Below are positions 26,743 through 35,972 of a stretch of 51,898 bases of DNA, piece by piece; positions within the stretch are counted from its first letter, which is position 1; each line of letters starts with the position of its first letter. Made by a program: the position numbers and the translations under genes. Location of the stretch: the NCBI GenBank assembly GCA_964482435.1, contig CAYZXL010000029.1, positions 1 through 51,898 of the forward strand, read 5' to 3'. This DNA comes from CAYZXL01 sp964482435 (GTDB lineage: Bacteria; Auribacterota; JABMQX01). Below the pieces are notes generated by a model. That model was not told where the DNA came from. It saw only the letters and a program-made list of their open reading frames with translations, and searched no databases.

Positions 26743-28011
26743 ATGGGCAAGATTGTCACGGCTGTCGCGTCTGTGATTGCGTTTTGGGCTTCAAGCGCAA
26801 TGGGCGCAACGTTGTATGTGGACGCTTCGGTTCCGATGTCTGGCGAGGGGAAATCGTGGGAGAGCGCCTTCAAGACGATTCAGGAAGGGATTGACGCTGC
26901 CTCCGCCGGTGACACTGTCATTGTTGCCGAGGGCACATACGTCGAGAACATCAAGGTCAAGGGCAAAAATATCACCCTCACCGGCGCCAGCCCCTTCGAT
27001 CCGGCCGTCGTCGCTAAAACCATCATTGACGGAAACAAGGCGGGGTCGGTCATCGCCTTCGACGGAACTGAGACCGAAACCTGCCTCCTCACCGGCTTCA
27101 CCATCCAGAACGGGAAGGCGTATTACGGCGGCGGCATCGCGGGCGGCACACAGGACAGGCAATGCCTCGCCACCATCCGCAATAACGTCTTCCTGCGAAA
27201 TCGCGCCGACGGCGGCTGACCGGTGGGTGGCGGCGGCCTGTATGGCTGCGATGGCAGGGTTGAGAACAACCTCTTCACGGAAAATTCCGCTGGCATGGGC
27301 GGGGCAATGGCTTTCTGCGATGGCGTGATGCAGAGCAACCTCGTCTTCTCGAACACCGCAGACAACCAGGCCGGCGGATTTGCTCGCTGCGACGGCCTCA
27401 TCCTCAACAACACCATCTACGGTAACTCGTCCAATCTTGCAGCTGGCGGCATTTATAACTGCCTCGGAACAATCGCCAATTGCATCCTCTGGCAAAACAA
27501 AGCAGGCGGCATCTCAAGCCAGATTGGCACAGCGAGCACTCCATCCTGCTCTTGCATCCAGGACTGGACAGGCGGCGGAACTGGGAACAGTAGCGAAAAC
27601 CCATCCCTCGTTGGCCCCAACTCGGGTGATTACCGTCTTTCGCCCGGGTCGCCGTGCATTGACACGGGGGATAACTCCCTCCTCGCGTCGCCAGGGCTGG
27701 ATATGGATGGTAGATTGCGCGTTGCCTTCGGCGCGAGCTCTCTCAGTGTGGACATGGGAGCATACGAATACAACTCAGCTCCCTTCGTCATCGCCGAGGT
27801 GTCCTTTCTCCCCGACGGCAACCTTCGCCTCACCTGGAACAGCCAGCCCGCTACAACTTATATGGTCTGGTGGTGCAATGACCTGCTCGCCGGAACATGG
27901 ACCAGGGCAACGAAATCGGCTGTCCCACCCGACGGTGCCACCACGTCCTTGACGCTCACTCCATCCTCCGGCCGCGTCATACTCTATCGCGTCAAAATGA
28001 TGGGGCAATGA
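26743..28011 (+). pseudogene. Beta-helix protein gene interrupted by one in-frame TGA
   Basis: From ATG 26743 the frame encodes a signal peptide (VTAVASVIAFWASSAMGA), the family N-terminal cassette (LYVDASVPMSGEGKSW, IIDGNKAGSVIAF, LLTGFTIQNG) and the first coil, then hits TGA at 27217-27219. The same frame continues with no other stop: GGGGLYGCDGRVENN, further coils, the SPCIDTGD and DMGAYEY segment, and the shared C-terminal module (LRLTWNSQPATTYMVWWCNDLLAGTWT to LYRVKMMGQ) ending at 28011. The second half has no ribosome binding site of its own. TGA is the normal stop elsewhere in the window, so genome-wide recoding is unlikely. Either a nonsense mutation, a sequence error, or readthrough (UGA followed by C). 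About 422 codons without the stop, much shorter than its upstream relative. Confidence 0.75.
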
Positions 28012-28051
28012 TCTCTGCTCGAGGGCAGAAATCGGCGTGAAGGCGCCTGGG

Positions 28052-29716
28052 CTATTTGCCACTCTCACGCCCGGTGAAGGCGAACCCCCAGCCGCCTTCC
28101 AGTGCCTTCAGTCGGAAGAAGCTTTCCTTCGGCGTCTCGTCCTCCCGCAGGAAGCCGCCAGTCGGAATGAAAGCAGGGTCCTTGAAATCCCACCAGGTGA
28201 TTGCGGTGATTTCGGGTCTCGCGTAGCACATCGTGTAGAACCACTCGACCCAGTCTGCCTGAACCTTCTCACACCAGGGCATGTGCCACTGAATGACAGG
28301 CTGCCCTTCCCCTTCGCCCCCGGCACGCCGGCGCGCCTGTCCGGTCGGGACGCCCAGCTCCGTGATGTTCAACGGCTTTCCAAATCGAGCGTACTCGTCG
28401 AGGAGCTTGCTTACCGAAAACATGTCCCTCTGCGGAAAGTAAATCTGCACGCCGATGATGTCGAAATCAACCTTCGCTTGCATGACTGCATCCAGATACG
28501 AAAGTGGCGTGAAAACCTTCTCGTACACGGGGCCGAGGTGCACGCGCCCCTCCGCCGCGTTTTCCCCGAACGGGCAGCAATTGTTCACGATGAGCTTCGC
28601 GTCCGAATTCTTTGACCGAGCCGAATCAGCACAGATGCGCGTTATCTCCACCTCCTGCTCGTGCGTGAGGTTCAAACCGTTCGCCCAGTCGTGTGCTTCA
28701 TTGATGATGTCCCACACCTGGATTCGCCCGCGATACCGCTCGACGCTCCGGCTGACGACTCGCGCACAATGCTTCTGCGCAGCCGCCCAATCGGCGCCTT
28801 TCAGCCATGGCGGTATACCCGCTTCATGCCCCCACCACAACGGATGCCCTTTCGGCATGATTCCCACCTTCTCGCACCATCCGAGAATCTCGTCCACTCG
28901 GTCGTAATCCGGCTTCCCCTCCTCGGGCTCGAGCCGACGGAGATAAAACGGCAGAGTCGCGAAATTCAGCACCTCGCGGAAATATCGCGCGTACGGCGTG
29001 TCGCCGTGATACGCGAAGGCGTTGCAGCCGAAGAGATACCCTTCCCGCTTCTTCCTCGACGCGATGACGCCCCTCGAAATCTCGACTATCGCCAGCTCCC
29101 CCGCCCAGAGCGACCGGGAAAGCGCCAACATGTTCCATCTCGCGGCTTCGTTCTGTCCCGGTCTCTTCGCCAGCTCGAGCAACTCCTTCGCTCCTTCCAT
29201 GTATCCGCGACATTCCGGCGACAGCAAAACCCTCTGATTCGCCAGGCGGAGTCTCTCCACGTCCGCCAGACGGCTCTCGGCAGCTTCTCGGACAAAATCA
29301 AAGACCGCTTCGATCTCCCGGTATCCCTCCCCCTTGTTATCGGCGATGACCCATGCGTCCCCGAATCCGGGAACGTCTATCCTCGCGTGGAGTGCCGTCG
29401 GCCCCTTTGGAATCTCGATTTCAACCGTTCCGTTGTCGAGGATTGTGCTTCGTTTGCGAAGCGGCTCGAAATGCAGGTCCGCCGAATAGAGCGTTTGCAG
29501 CCTCCATTCTGGCATCGGCTTTCCGTCTTCGCCGAGGAGCTTCACCTTCAGGGTCGGCCTCACCCCACTTCCCGACCGCACCGCTGGCCCCGTCGCCGCG
29601 CCCGGCGCGACTGGCTCCTCAGATTTTGTCTCCGCGAACGCTCCCGCGCTCGCCAGTGCTCCAGCTGCATATCCCGCCCGCCTCAAAAACTCTCTTCGAT
29701 TGCATCTTGGTTTCAT
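28052..29716 (-). CDS. Tat-exported GH10-like endo-xylanase
   Basis: 554 residues. The N-terminus is a Tat signal (CNRREFLRRAGYAAGALASAGAFA). A beta-rich region of about 200 residues follows. The C-terminal TIM barrel has GH10 motifs: PLWWGHEAGIPPWL, IQVWDIINEAHDW with the acid/base Glu after Asn, VDFDIIGVQIYFPQ, and LNITELGVP with the nucleophile Glu, then ITWWDFKDPAFIP. Divergent from textbook xylanases but with both catalytic Glu present. Start 29716 has GGGAGGACAG at good distance; the frame extends 105 codons upstream without support, into the intergenic region and the preceding gene's tail. It is the last of five co-directional sugar genes and would cut xylan backbone outside the cytoplasm. 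Confidence 0.8.
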   Translation of the reverse strand: MKPRCNRREFLRRAGYAAGALASAGAFAETKSEEPVAPGAATGPAVRSGSGVRPTLKVKLLGEDGKPMPEWRLQTLYSADLHFEPLRKRSTILDNGTVEIEIPKGPTALHARIDVPGFGDAWVIADNKGEGYREIEAVFDFVREAAESRLADVERLRLANQRVLLSPECRGYMEGAKELLELAKRPGQNEAARWNMLALSRSLWAGELAIVEISRGVIASRKKREGYLFGCNAFAYHGDTPYARYFREVLNFATLPFYLRRLEPEEGKPDYDRVDEILGWCEKVGIMPKGHPLWWGHEAGIPPWLKGADWAAAQKHCARVVSRSVERYRGRIQVWDIINEAHDWANGLNLTHEQEVEITRICADSARSKNSDAKLIVNNCCPFGENAAEGRVHLGPVYEKVFTPLSYLDAVMQAKVDFDIIGVQIYFPQRDMFSVSKLLDEYARFGKPLNITELGVPTGQARRRAGGEGEGQPVIQWHMPWCEKVQADWVEWFYTMCYARPEITAITWWDFKDPAFIPTGGFLREDETPKESFFRLKALEGGWGFAFTGRESGK

Positions 29717-29880
29717 TTCTGTCCTCCCGCATTTCATGTCCAGCAACAACGGACTCGCCTGGAAGCCTGAACGATTATCAATACTCGACTTCGGTGCTGC
29801 TACCGTGCGGATCGTCGCCGGAGCCAGCTCCTTTGCCAAGGAGATTTTCTCGTCCCTGGGTGCCTCGTCTTTTCCGTCGT

Positions 29881-31326
29881 CTATGAGATCTCGGTTGGCT
29901 GAATGTTGAACATCTGGCAGTATGCCTTCAGGTCGGCTGCGTGGTCGCCGTAGAAAAGTATCTGATGGAAGCCGGGGAATTGCGTGACCTCCGAAACGCC
30001 GTCCAGTTTCACCGTAACCGCCGTGCGGCATCCTCCCGCTGGCGGAACGGAGACGTTATCAAGGACACTTCCCGAAAAGACGAGCATCTGTTTCGGGTTC
30101 GTGAATTGAGCAACCGTCATCCTCTGCCCTTTCCGCCAGACCGGACAGACCGTCACTCCCGTATCAGAATGGTGCGACCTGAGATTGAAACTCGCGGCGG
30201 GCCTTGAAAGACCGTCCAGCCTCGTCGGGCAGACGCAATGCGACCCGATTAGCGCATTGAGCACCGTCTCCGGAACGGGGTCCTGCATGAACCCCGGCTT
30301 ATCGAAGAAATACCTCACCAGCATCAGCGTCAAGGCCGGGTAAAGGTCCGCCTCGCACCCCGCGGGAATCCCTTCGTCGTTGAGCTTCGCCCACGCCAGG
30401 CACGGGACCGGAATTTCCCCTCTGCTCGCCGGTCCGAGACAATCCATCGTGATGGCGTCGGCGTTTTCTTTCTCGAGAATCTTCCGGGCGACGACATAAG
30501 TCCTTGCGGCGTTGAGCACGTCCGCGCGCGAAGGCTCAACCACCTTCTTCGCACGGCTCATGTAATATCCGGCGATTCTTTTCGCCTCATCGTTCACCTG
30601 CGTCTCACCGTACAACCGAACGAATGTCTGAACCGGCAGCGTCCTCAACTTCGTGCCTATGTTCTCGACCTGCGACTCTTTCTCCTCGTTCCCCTGGAGG
30701 ACGACCAGCCGGCTCTCTCTCATCTGCTTGGCTGCCTTAATCATCCTCATTCCAAACTTCACCGCCTCGAAATCGAGCGACGACACAACGAAGACCCCCG
30801 GCTTTCTCGCCAACGGCTTGACGTTCGTCGTGAACGCCGCCCCTATCGGGGCAAAAATCACTGACGGAACGCCCGTCTCCGCGACCTTCGCCGCGGTCGG
30901 CCAGGCGTGTTCCTGCCGGTCGAGCAGGACAACAAGTGCGCCGTCGAACCCTTGCTCTTTAAGCGTCGCGGCGAATTGGTCGGCCTGGGCGAGGTCGTGA
31001 ATGACCTGCCCCTGAAGCACGAGGTTCATCCTGATTTCCCGCGATGCCTGGAGAATTCTTTGGGTGTAATCCCTCATAGCCGCTTCACCATCGAAGGCCG
31101 CTCCCGGCCACAGGAAGCCATAATTCTCCTTTCGCCGGACAAACACCGCCTTCACTTTCGGCAGAGCTTTGTGCCCCGGTCCCGACGAGACCAGTTCCTC
31201 CCCTCCGCGCACAACTGCACCACGTGCTTCATTCATCGCCATTCCGATTCCAAGACCCACCGCCGGCAGCGAAAGCAAAAACTCCCGTCGGCCAATCTGT
31301 GACGAGCCTCCGCCTCCTTTTTTCAT
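29881..31326 (-). CDS. Tat-exported L-fucose/arabinose isomerase-fold protein
   Basis: 481 residues. N-terminal IGRREFLLSLPAVGLGIGMAMNEA is a Tat signal. The body resembles the FucI/AraA-type isomerase fold: an N-terminal Rossmann-like region (FDGALVVLLDRQEHAW, SRLVVLQGNEEKE) and a C-terminal half with ITMDCLG, IPAGCEADLYPALTLMLVRYFF and QFPGFHQILFYGDHA. The catalytic Glu/Asp/His set of true FucI/AraA could not be placed with confidence. The start has AGGAGG directly upstream. An exported isomerase would be unusual, so a sugar-binding or other role is possible. It lies 164 bp upstream of the GH10 gene. Confidence 0.6.
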   Translation of the reverse strand: MKKGGGGSSQIGRREFLLSLPAVGLGIGMAMNEARGAVVRGGEELVSSGPGHKALPKVKAVFVRRKENYGFLWPGAAFDGEAAMRDYTQRILQASREIRMNLVLQGQVIHDLAQADQFAATLKEQGFDGALVVLLDRQEHAWPTAAKVAETGVPSVIFAPIGAAFTTNVKPLARKPGVFVVSSLDFEAVKFGMRMIKAAKQMRESRLVVLQGNEEKESQVENIGTKLRTLPVQTFVRLYGETQVNDEAKRIAGYYMSRAKKVVEPSRADVLNAARTYVVARKILEKENADAITMDCLGPASRGEIPVPCLAWAKLNDEGIPAGCEADLYPALTLMLVRYFFDKPGFMQDPVPETVLNALIGSHCVCPTRLDGLSRPAASFNLRSHHSDTGVTVCPVWRKGQRMTVAQFTNPKQMLVFSGSVLDNVSVPPAGGCRTAVTVKLDGVSEVTQFPGFHQILFYGDHAADLKAYCQMFNIQPTEIS

Positions 31327-31462
31327 GCAGTCAATCCTCCTGAAATACGTGTCCCGCTGCGCGGGGCAGTGGCTGTAATCAACCTCTCAATCTGGGCCGT
31401 GCTGAGCCTACGCCGTGGGTTGCTTACGCGGCGAGGCAGACCCACCCCAGCGCGCGGCGTTC

Positions 31463-32419
31463 TCACCGGCCCTCCATTTTCCGACGGACAGCCTTAAACA
31501 AATCGCCATACGCCGCCACTTCGGCTTCTTTGGCATCGCCGCGGTGAATGTAGATACGGTGTCTCAGCGTCAGCGGCTCACGCACTTTGAGAGTGCAGAA
31601 CTTCAGCCCAGGGAAAGCCACTCCGAGAAACCCGTAGTGCCGCAGCGTCCAGCCGTTCGGGAAACCGGGGTTCCTCGGGTCGTCGAAAATCGCCACTCCG
31701 GAAAAGCTGCTTCTTCCCGGGAACTTTGCCGACAAATCCGCCCACGGGTAACTTTTCAGGTCGCTGTCCTGAGTCTCTTTCCCGTCGGGGGTCGTGATGG
31801 CGGTCTCCTCGCGCGGCGCGAATCGAATACTGAATCCCCCGTAGCCCTTCACCGGCGGGGCTCCTGAAATTGCCACCGGTTCCTTGACCGCCTCCAGCAC
31901 GAGCGACACGTCAATCGCCCGCCCTTTCTCACTCGCACGAAACACACGAACCTGGACGGTCTCACTTACAATCTTTTTGTCTCCCGCATACCACCCGCAC
32001 GCCGCACCGAATTCGGCCCACTCCGCCGTCGTCTTCTCCCCGAGCCACCGCTCGAACCTCTGCTCGATACCGCGCAAATCCCACAGATCGTACTCCTTCT
32101 CTCCGACAATCACCCTTGGCCAAACCCAGAACATCCCTCGATGATGGAGATGGTCCGCCGGAAAATCGTCCGTTAGGATTTCTCCATCCAACCCGTAAAG
32201 CGGATGGATGTAACACGACCGTGTTCTGTCCTCCGGTACGCCCTCCTTCAAAATCATCCCGTAGTTGTACGTCAAAACCGGCTTCTGCCCGTCGAGAACC
32301 CGAAGATATTTGTCTTGGGCTTTCTCGAATCGGAGTGCGGGCGTTTTCTCAACCGCCCAGGCGCTCAGAGACAGAAACATTGCCAGAACAGGGATAGTCC
32401 ACCTCCAACGAGCCTTCAC
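31463..32419 (-). CDS. Secreted DUF6807 (PmoA-like) protein
   Basis: 318 residues with a signal peptide (WTIPVLAMFLSLSAWA). The motif FPADHLHHRGMFWVW near residue 85 and YNYGMILKEGVPEDRTRSCYIHPLYG upstream match the family annotated as PmoA/DUF6807, common in PVC and Bacteroidetes carbohydrate loci. The His cluster is the obvious candidate active or metal site. GTG start at 32419 has GGAG upstream. It sits between the isomerase-fold gene and the Gfo/Idh gene in the five-gene row. Biochemical role unknown to me. Confidence 0.7.
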   Translation of the reverse strand: MKARWRWTIPVLAMFLSLSAWAVEKTPALRFEKAQDKYLRVLDGQKPVLTYNYGMILKEGVPEDRTRSCYIHPLYGLDGEILTDDFPADHLHHRGMFWVWPRVIVGEKEYDLWDLRGIEQRFERWLGEKTTAEWAEFGAACGWYAGDKKIVSETVQVRVFRASEKGRAIDVSLVLEAVKEPVAISGAPPVKGYGGFSIRFAPREETAITTPDGKETQDSDLKSYPWADLSAKFPGRSSFSGVAIFDDPRNPGFPNGWTLRHYGFLGVAFPGLKFCTLKVREPLTLRHRIYIHRGDAKEAEVAAYGDLFKAVRRKMEGR

Positions 32420-32443
32420 GTAGTCTTCTCCATCCTATTCCGG

Positions 32444-32532
32444 TTCACCGCGGAGCCGGAGAGAACACAGAGGGAAGTGCTCATTTTCTCAATAATCCCT
32501 TTCCTCTGTGCAGTCTCTGCGTCCTCTGCGGT
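32444..32532. repeat. Inverted doublet of the CTCTGCG repeat family (copy B)
   Basis: The left arm (TTCACCGCGGAGCCGGAGAG followed by AACACAGAGG) at 32444-32473 pairs imperfectly with the right arm (CCTCTGTGCAGTCTCTGCGT followed by CCTCTGCGGT) at 32503-32532. About 29 bases separate them. It fills the gap between the DUF6807 gene and the Gfo/Idh gene, inside an apparent operon. Confidence 0.6.
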
Positions 32533-32543
32533 CACTCCTCCAG

Positions 32544-33782
32544 TCATCCTTCTCGGATTTCTTCTTTTTCTGGGTCATAAATCTGCCGCCGTCCCGATTC
32601 CCACGCCAGAAACGCCATTATCGAAGCCACCGAGTGCGCGTACCCCGCCCGCACGTCCGCGTTCGGCGTCTTTCGGGTTCGCAGGCACTCCAGCCAGTTC
32701 TCCGCGTGGTTACTCCCCGCCTTCGGTTTGACTGGAATTTCCTCCTTCAGCTTGTCAACGCCGCCGCCCTCGCCAGTCGCTTTCCACGACGACGTGTCAA
32801 AGGTGCCACGAGTGCCGTAGAACGTCGCCTCCGGCATCGGCTTATCGTTTCCAAGCCGCGTCTGGTATCTCAGCAAAAACCCCTTCGGATATTCCCACAG
32901 GGACTCCATCGTGTCGGCGTGCTCCCTCCCGTCCTTCCACACATAGACGCCGCCGTGAGCCACGCAGCTCTTCGGGAAATAATCGTCCATGTACCAATGC
33001 ACTATATCAATCACATGACTCCCTAAAAGCCCCGGCGTCCCGACCGTGAAGTCCTTGTAGAGATGCCAGCACCGAAACCGTTTCGCGTCGAACGGCTGCT
33101 TCGGGAGGTCCATGAGATATGCATTCCAATCAACGTCCTCCTCTTTCACGTCGTGGTACGGCCTCGCCCAGCGCGGGCCCGAATCGTTCCACCCCGTCGC
33201 GACTTCGCTGATTGTCCCAAGCACTCCGGACTGGATAAGCTCCGCCCCCGCCTGAAAGTTCCCCTCGCTGCGACGCTGCGTTCCGACTTGCACTACGCGT
33301 TTCTCGTCGAGCACGGCATGGAGCGCATCCCTCGCGTCCTTCATATTGCTTGCCATCGGCTTTTCGCAGTAAGCATCTTTTCCTGCCCGAGCAGCCTCCG
33401 CGAGAATTTTGCTGTGCTGGAAATCCGGCGTAGCGATGGTCACCGCATCCACGTCCTTCATCGCCAGGACGTCGCCATGCCGAGAGAACGTCTTCGGTTC
33501 GTGGCTCGTCCATCTTTTCACTTTGGCCACCGCGACTTCGCGATTGAGCCGCCAAACATCGCAGAGCACAGTGAATTCCACGTTGTGCTTTTCCCTGAGT
33601 TTGTTCAGTTCGTCCATCAGGTACTGCCCGCGTCCGCCGCAGCCGATGACTCCAATGCCGATGCGCTCGTTGGCTCCCAGAACTCGCTGCGACCGAGAAG
33701 CTGCTGACAGCAACGCGATGCCCGCCGCCCCAGCGGCCGATTTCGACAGGAATTGTCTTCTATTGAGTTTTCTGTTTCCCAT
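32544..33782 (-). CDS. Tat-exported Gfo/Idh/MocA-family oxidoreductase
   Basis: 412 residues. A Tat signal (LNRRQFLSKSAAGAAGIALL) is followed by the Rossmann NAD(P) motif GIGVIGCGGRGQYL, then VDAVTIATPDFQHSKILAEAARAGKDAYCEKPMA, where the conserved EKP Lys is likely catalytic, and the C-terminal domain with GSHVIDIVHWYMDD. This exported subfamily is very frequent in PVC bacteria; substrates are mostly unknown. ATG 33782 has GGGAGGGCAGC upstream. It is part of the five-gene sugar row, separated from both neighbours by repeat doublets. Confidence 0.85.
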   Translation of the reverse strand: MGNRKLNRRQFLSKSAAGAAGIALLSAASRSQRVLGANERIGIGVIGCGGRGQYLMDELNKLREKHNVEFTVLCDVWRLNREVAVAKVKRWTSHEPKTFSRHGDVLAMKDVDAVTIATPDFQHSKILAEAARAGKDAYCEKPMASNMKDARDALHAVLDEKRVVQVGTQRRSEGNFQAGAELIQSGVLGTISEVATGWNDSGPRWARPYHDVKEEDVDWNAYLMDLPKQPFDAKRFRCWHLYKDFTVGTPGLLGSHVIDIVHWYMDDYFPKSCVAHGGVYVWKDGREHADTMESLWEYPKGFLLRYQTRLGNDKPMPEATFYGTRGTFDTSSWKATGEGGGVDKLKEEIPVKPKAGSNHAENWLECLRTRKTPNADVRAGYAHSVASIMAFLAWESGRRQIYDPEKEEIREG

Positions 33783-33822
33783 GCTGCCCTCCCTTCAATG
33801 ACAGAAAGAATTTCGCGCTCAT

Positions 33823-33909
33823 CTCGGAAGACGCAAAAACAGCCGAGGAATCAATGCCGTCTCGGTGATCGAACCACCGCCCGCTCGGCGCTCTCTGCGT
33901 CCTCCGTGG
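33823..33909. repeat. Inverted doublet of the CTCTGCG repeat family (copy C)
   Basis: The arm at 33823-33848 (CTCGGAAGACGC ... GCCGAGG) pairs with the arm at 33883-33909 (GCTCGGCGCTCTCTGCGTCC then TCCGTGG), with about 34 bases between. It lies in the gap between the Gfo/Idh and enolase-superfamily genes. Confidence 0.55.
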
Positions 33910-33916
33910 TTCCGAG

Positions 33917-35185
33917 TCACCCCGCGACCAGCACCTTCACTTTCTCTTCATCCACCTCGATTCCAAGCCCCGGCTTGGTCGGCACGTCAAGCTCTCCGTT
34001 GACCGGCCTGAACGGTCGTTTCAACACGCTCTCCGCCAGAAACTGCGGCCCGTTCAACGCCGCTGGAAAACGCAGACCATACGCGCCGTACAGGCAAAGG
34101 CTTGCCGATAGCGACACATCCGGGTCCGTCAACCCGCTCCCGAGAAACATCAGCCCGGCGTCCATCAAAATCTCCACCTGCCTTCTCGCCGGAAGAAGCC
34201 CGCCGCACCTTGCCGGTTTCATCGCCACCCCGTCGAGAAGCTCCAGCCGAATGAATTCAATCAGGTCCGCCGGCGAAACAACCCCCTCGTCCATAATAAT
34301 CGGCAGCGCACCCTGCTTCTTCATCTCGCGGTATCCGGTCAGCCGATTCGCTGGCAGCGGCTGCTCGAGAACCGCAACACCAATTTCCGCCAGCTTCGGG
34401 GCAACCCTCAGAGCCGTCGCCAAGTCATATCCGCCATTCGCATCCGCCCAGAGAAATCCCTCCGGCGCGCTCTTCTTCACAATGCGGCACAACTCTAAGT
34501 CAAACGCCGGGTCCGGCGCGACCTTCACATTAAAATTCCGATACCCTCGCTTCCTCCCTTCTTCGATCAGCCCCTCCGTCTCGTCCAGCGTTCGCGGATT
34601 CAGCGTCCAGCTCAGAGTGATTTTTCCACCCGCCGGACAGCCCCACCGCTGTGCCAGTGAAAGGCCGCAAACCTTCCCCGCCAGGTCGTGCAGCGCCATG
34701 TCAATCCCGGACTTTGCGATTGGCGCGCCCGTCGAGAACGAAGGGGCTATCGCCTGATTCATTGCCCGGTGCGCGCCGACGAGGTCGAAAACGTCGTGCC
34801 CAATCAGAACGGGTTTCAAATAATTCTCGAGGGTGCTTTTCACCGACTCCAGCGTCTCATAGCTCCATTTCGGAATCGGCACGCTCTCGCCCCAGCCGAC
34901 AGTCCCGTCGTCGGCAGTGATTTTCACGAGCACTGCCGGTCTCCCCGCTGGCGTCCCGGGCGCCCCCTCGAAGAACTTGAAATACCCGACAGTCGGATAC
35001 CGGACCGGGAACAGTTCAATCCGCTCGATTCTCATCTTTGGCTTGCCCTCAAACCCGCCCGATAGGCTTTCGCCTCCCACCGCCGAGGCTGCAAACGGCG
35101 ACAGCGCCACAGCTCCCGCCATCTTAAGAAATTCTCGTCGGCTGCTTGCGCCGCTACTCCTTCTTCGTTTGCGCGCCGATTTCAT
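33917..35185 (-). CDS. Tat-exported mandelate racemase/muconate lactonizing (enolase superfamily) protein
   Basis: 422 residues. A basic N-terminus with SSRREFLKMAGAVALSPFAASAV is a Tat signal. The enolase-superfamily barrel follows: IAKSGIDMALHDLAGKVCGLSL, NFNVKVAPD (the KxK-type position with only the second Lys), LWADANGGY, LEQPLP and IMDEGV for the metal ligands, and VAMKPARCGGL for the far-side Lys. Likely an acid-sugar dehydratase or a dipeptide/mandelate-type epimerase; the exact reaction cannot be read. ATG 35185 has GGAGGCGAG upstream. It is the first gene of the minus-strand row ending with GH10. Confidence 0.8.
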   Translation of the reverse strand: MKSARKRRRSSGASSRREFLKMAGAVALSPFAASAVGGESLSGGFEGKPKMRIERIELFPVRYPTVGYFKFFEGAPGTPAGRPAVLVKITADDGTVGWGESVPIPKWSYETLESVKSTLENYLKPVLIGHDVFDLVGAHRAMNQAIAPSFSTGAPIAKSGIDMALHDLAGKVCGLSLAQRWGCPAGGKITLSWTLNPRTLDETEGLIEEGRKRGYRNFNVKVAPDPAFDLELCRIVKKSAPEGFLWADANGGYDLATALRVAPKLAEIGVAVLEQPLPANRLTGYREMKKQGALPIIMDEGVVSPADLIEFIRLELLDGVAMKPARCGGLLPARRQVEILMDAGLMFLGSGLTDPDVSLSASLCLYGAYGLRFPAALNGPQFLAESVLKRPFRPVNGELDVPTKPGLGIEVDEEKVKVLVAG

Positions 35186-35368
35186 GTCGTCTCGCCTCCA
35201 GAGGCTCAGCCGCAGCGTCTATTTCTTACCAAAGGCTTCGTTCTGTTCTCCATGACATTACCCCATGCCCCTCGCGGATTCCAGAGATTTTGAGGGTCGG
35301 GAGCAACGGCCCAGTTATGGGCGCGCTCGGGCACTTTGAAAGCCCCTGAACTCCGCCCGAGTTAAGAC

Positions 35369-35420
35369 GTGGCACGGGCGTCTCGCCCGTGGATGATCAT
35401 GGGCAGGACGCCCATGCCAC
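35369..35420. repeat. REPIN-like inverted doublet of REP palindromes
   Basis: Two palindromes in opposite orientation: CACGGGCGTCTCGCCCGTG (35373-35391) and CATGGGCAGGACGCCCATG (35398-35416), separated by GATGAT, with outer ends GTGGCA and TGCCAC. Head-to-head REP pairs of this kind are the mobile form propagated by RAYT transposases in other bacteria; no RAYT gene is in the window. Confidence 0.65.
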
Positions 35421-35570
35421 AACCGAACTTTCCGCTCTCTCCTGCGTGGGCGACATCCGCACGTCCCCTCGGGGACGGCATGTTGGGTTCGGAACCGGAC
35501 GAAGTGTCCTTGGTCTCCGGTGCCCAACCGGCATCTCCCCGTGCGCCTGTCCATGACTGCGCGAAAGAGA

Positions 35571-35616
35571 AAAGCCCCGGCGGGATTCTTTCCAGACGTC
35601 GGGGCTTTCCTTTTGC
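35571..35616. terminator. Bidirectional rho-independent terminator-like hairpin
   Basis: AAAGCCCCG (35571-35579) pairs with CGGGGCTTT (35600-35608). On the plus strand CCTTTT follows; on the minus strand TTTTCTCTTTC follows, a better T tract. No annotated gene ends next to it, so it may close an unrecognised small transcript. Confidence 0.6.
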
Positions 35617-35953
35617 TTCACGTGCCCGCCGCGCTACAGAAGACGTCATCCTCTCGCGCGGTGGGCTCGGGTCGCCACGCACAGAACACCCGGCTCTCAC
35701 CAGAAATCTGTTGTCCGCCCGGCCTTGGGCGAGACCATACACCGAAGGTACAGGGGCACCCGTGTGAACGTTGGCGATGACTTTCGACCGCGCATGTGGT
35801 ATCCTTCCCGCACGCGTTTCATGGGCGCCGGGCAGGGCTTGCAGCTTTTAGCCGCGCGCAAGCCGGGGAAGCGAGTTGACCCCCACGAACGGCGACCGTT
35901 TCCCCCGAAGCTCACGTGCTCTCCGGCGCGGCAAGACAGCTCTGTCTCGCGCG

Positions 35954-35972
35954 CTATATTAAGCAATATTAG
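35954..35972 (+). promoter_or_regulatory. AT-rich imperfect palindrome before the PfkB kinase
   Basis: CTATATT-AAGC-AATATTAG in otherwise GC-rich DNA, directly upstream of the SD sequence AAAAGGAGG. It could be an operator, or TATATT a -10 box. Pattern only. Confidence 0.3.

Noticed and set aside
29717..30031. N-terminal extension of the GH10 frame
   Set aside because: The Tat signal and a good SD mark 29716 as the start; the extension overlaps the coding end of the upstream gene.
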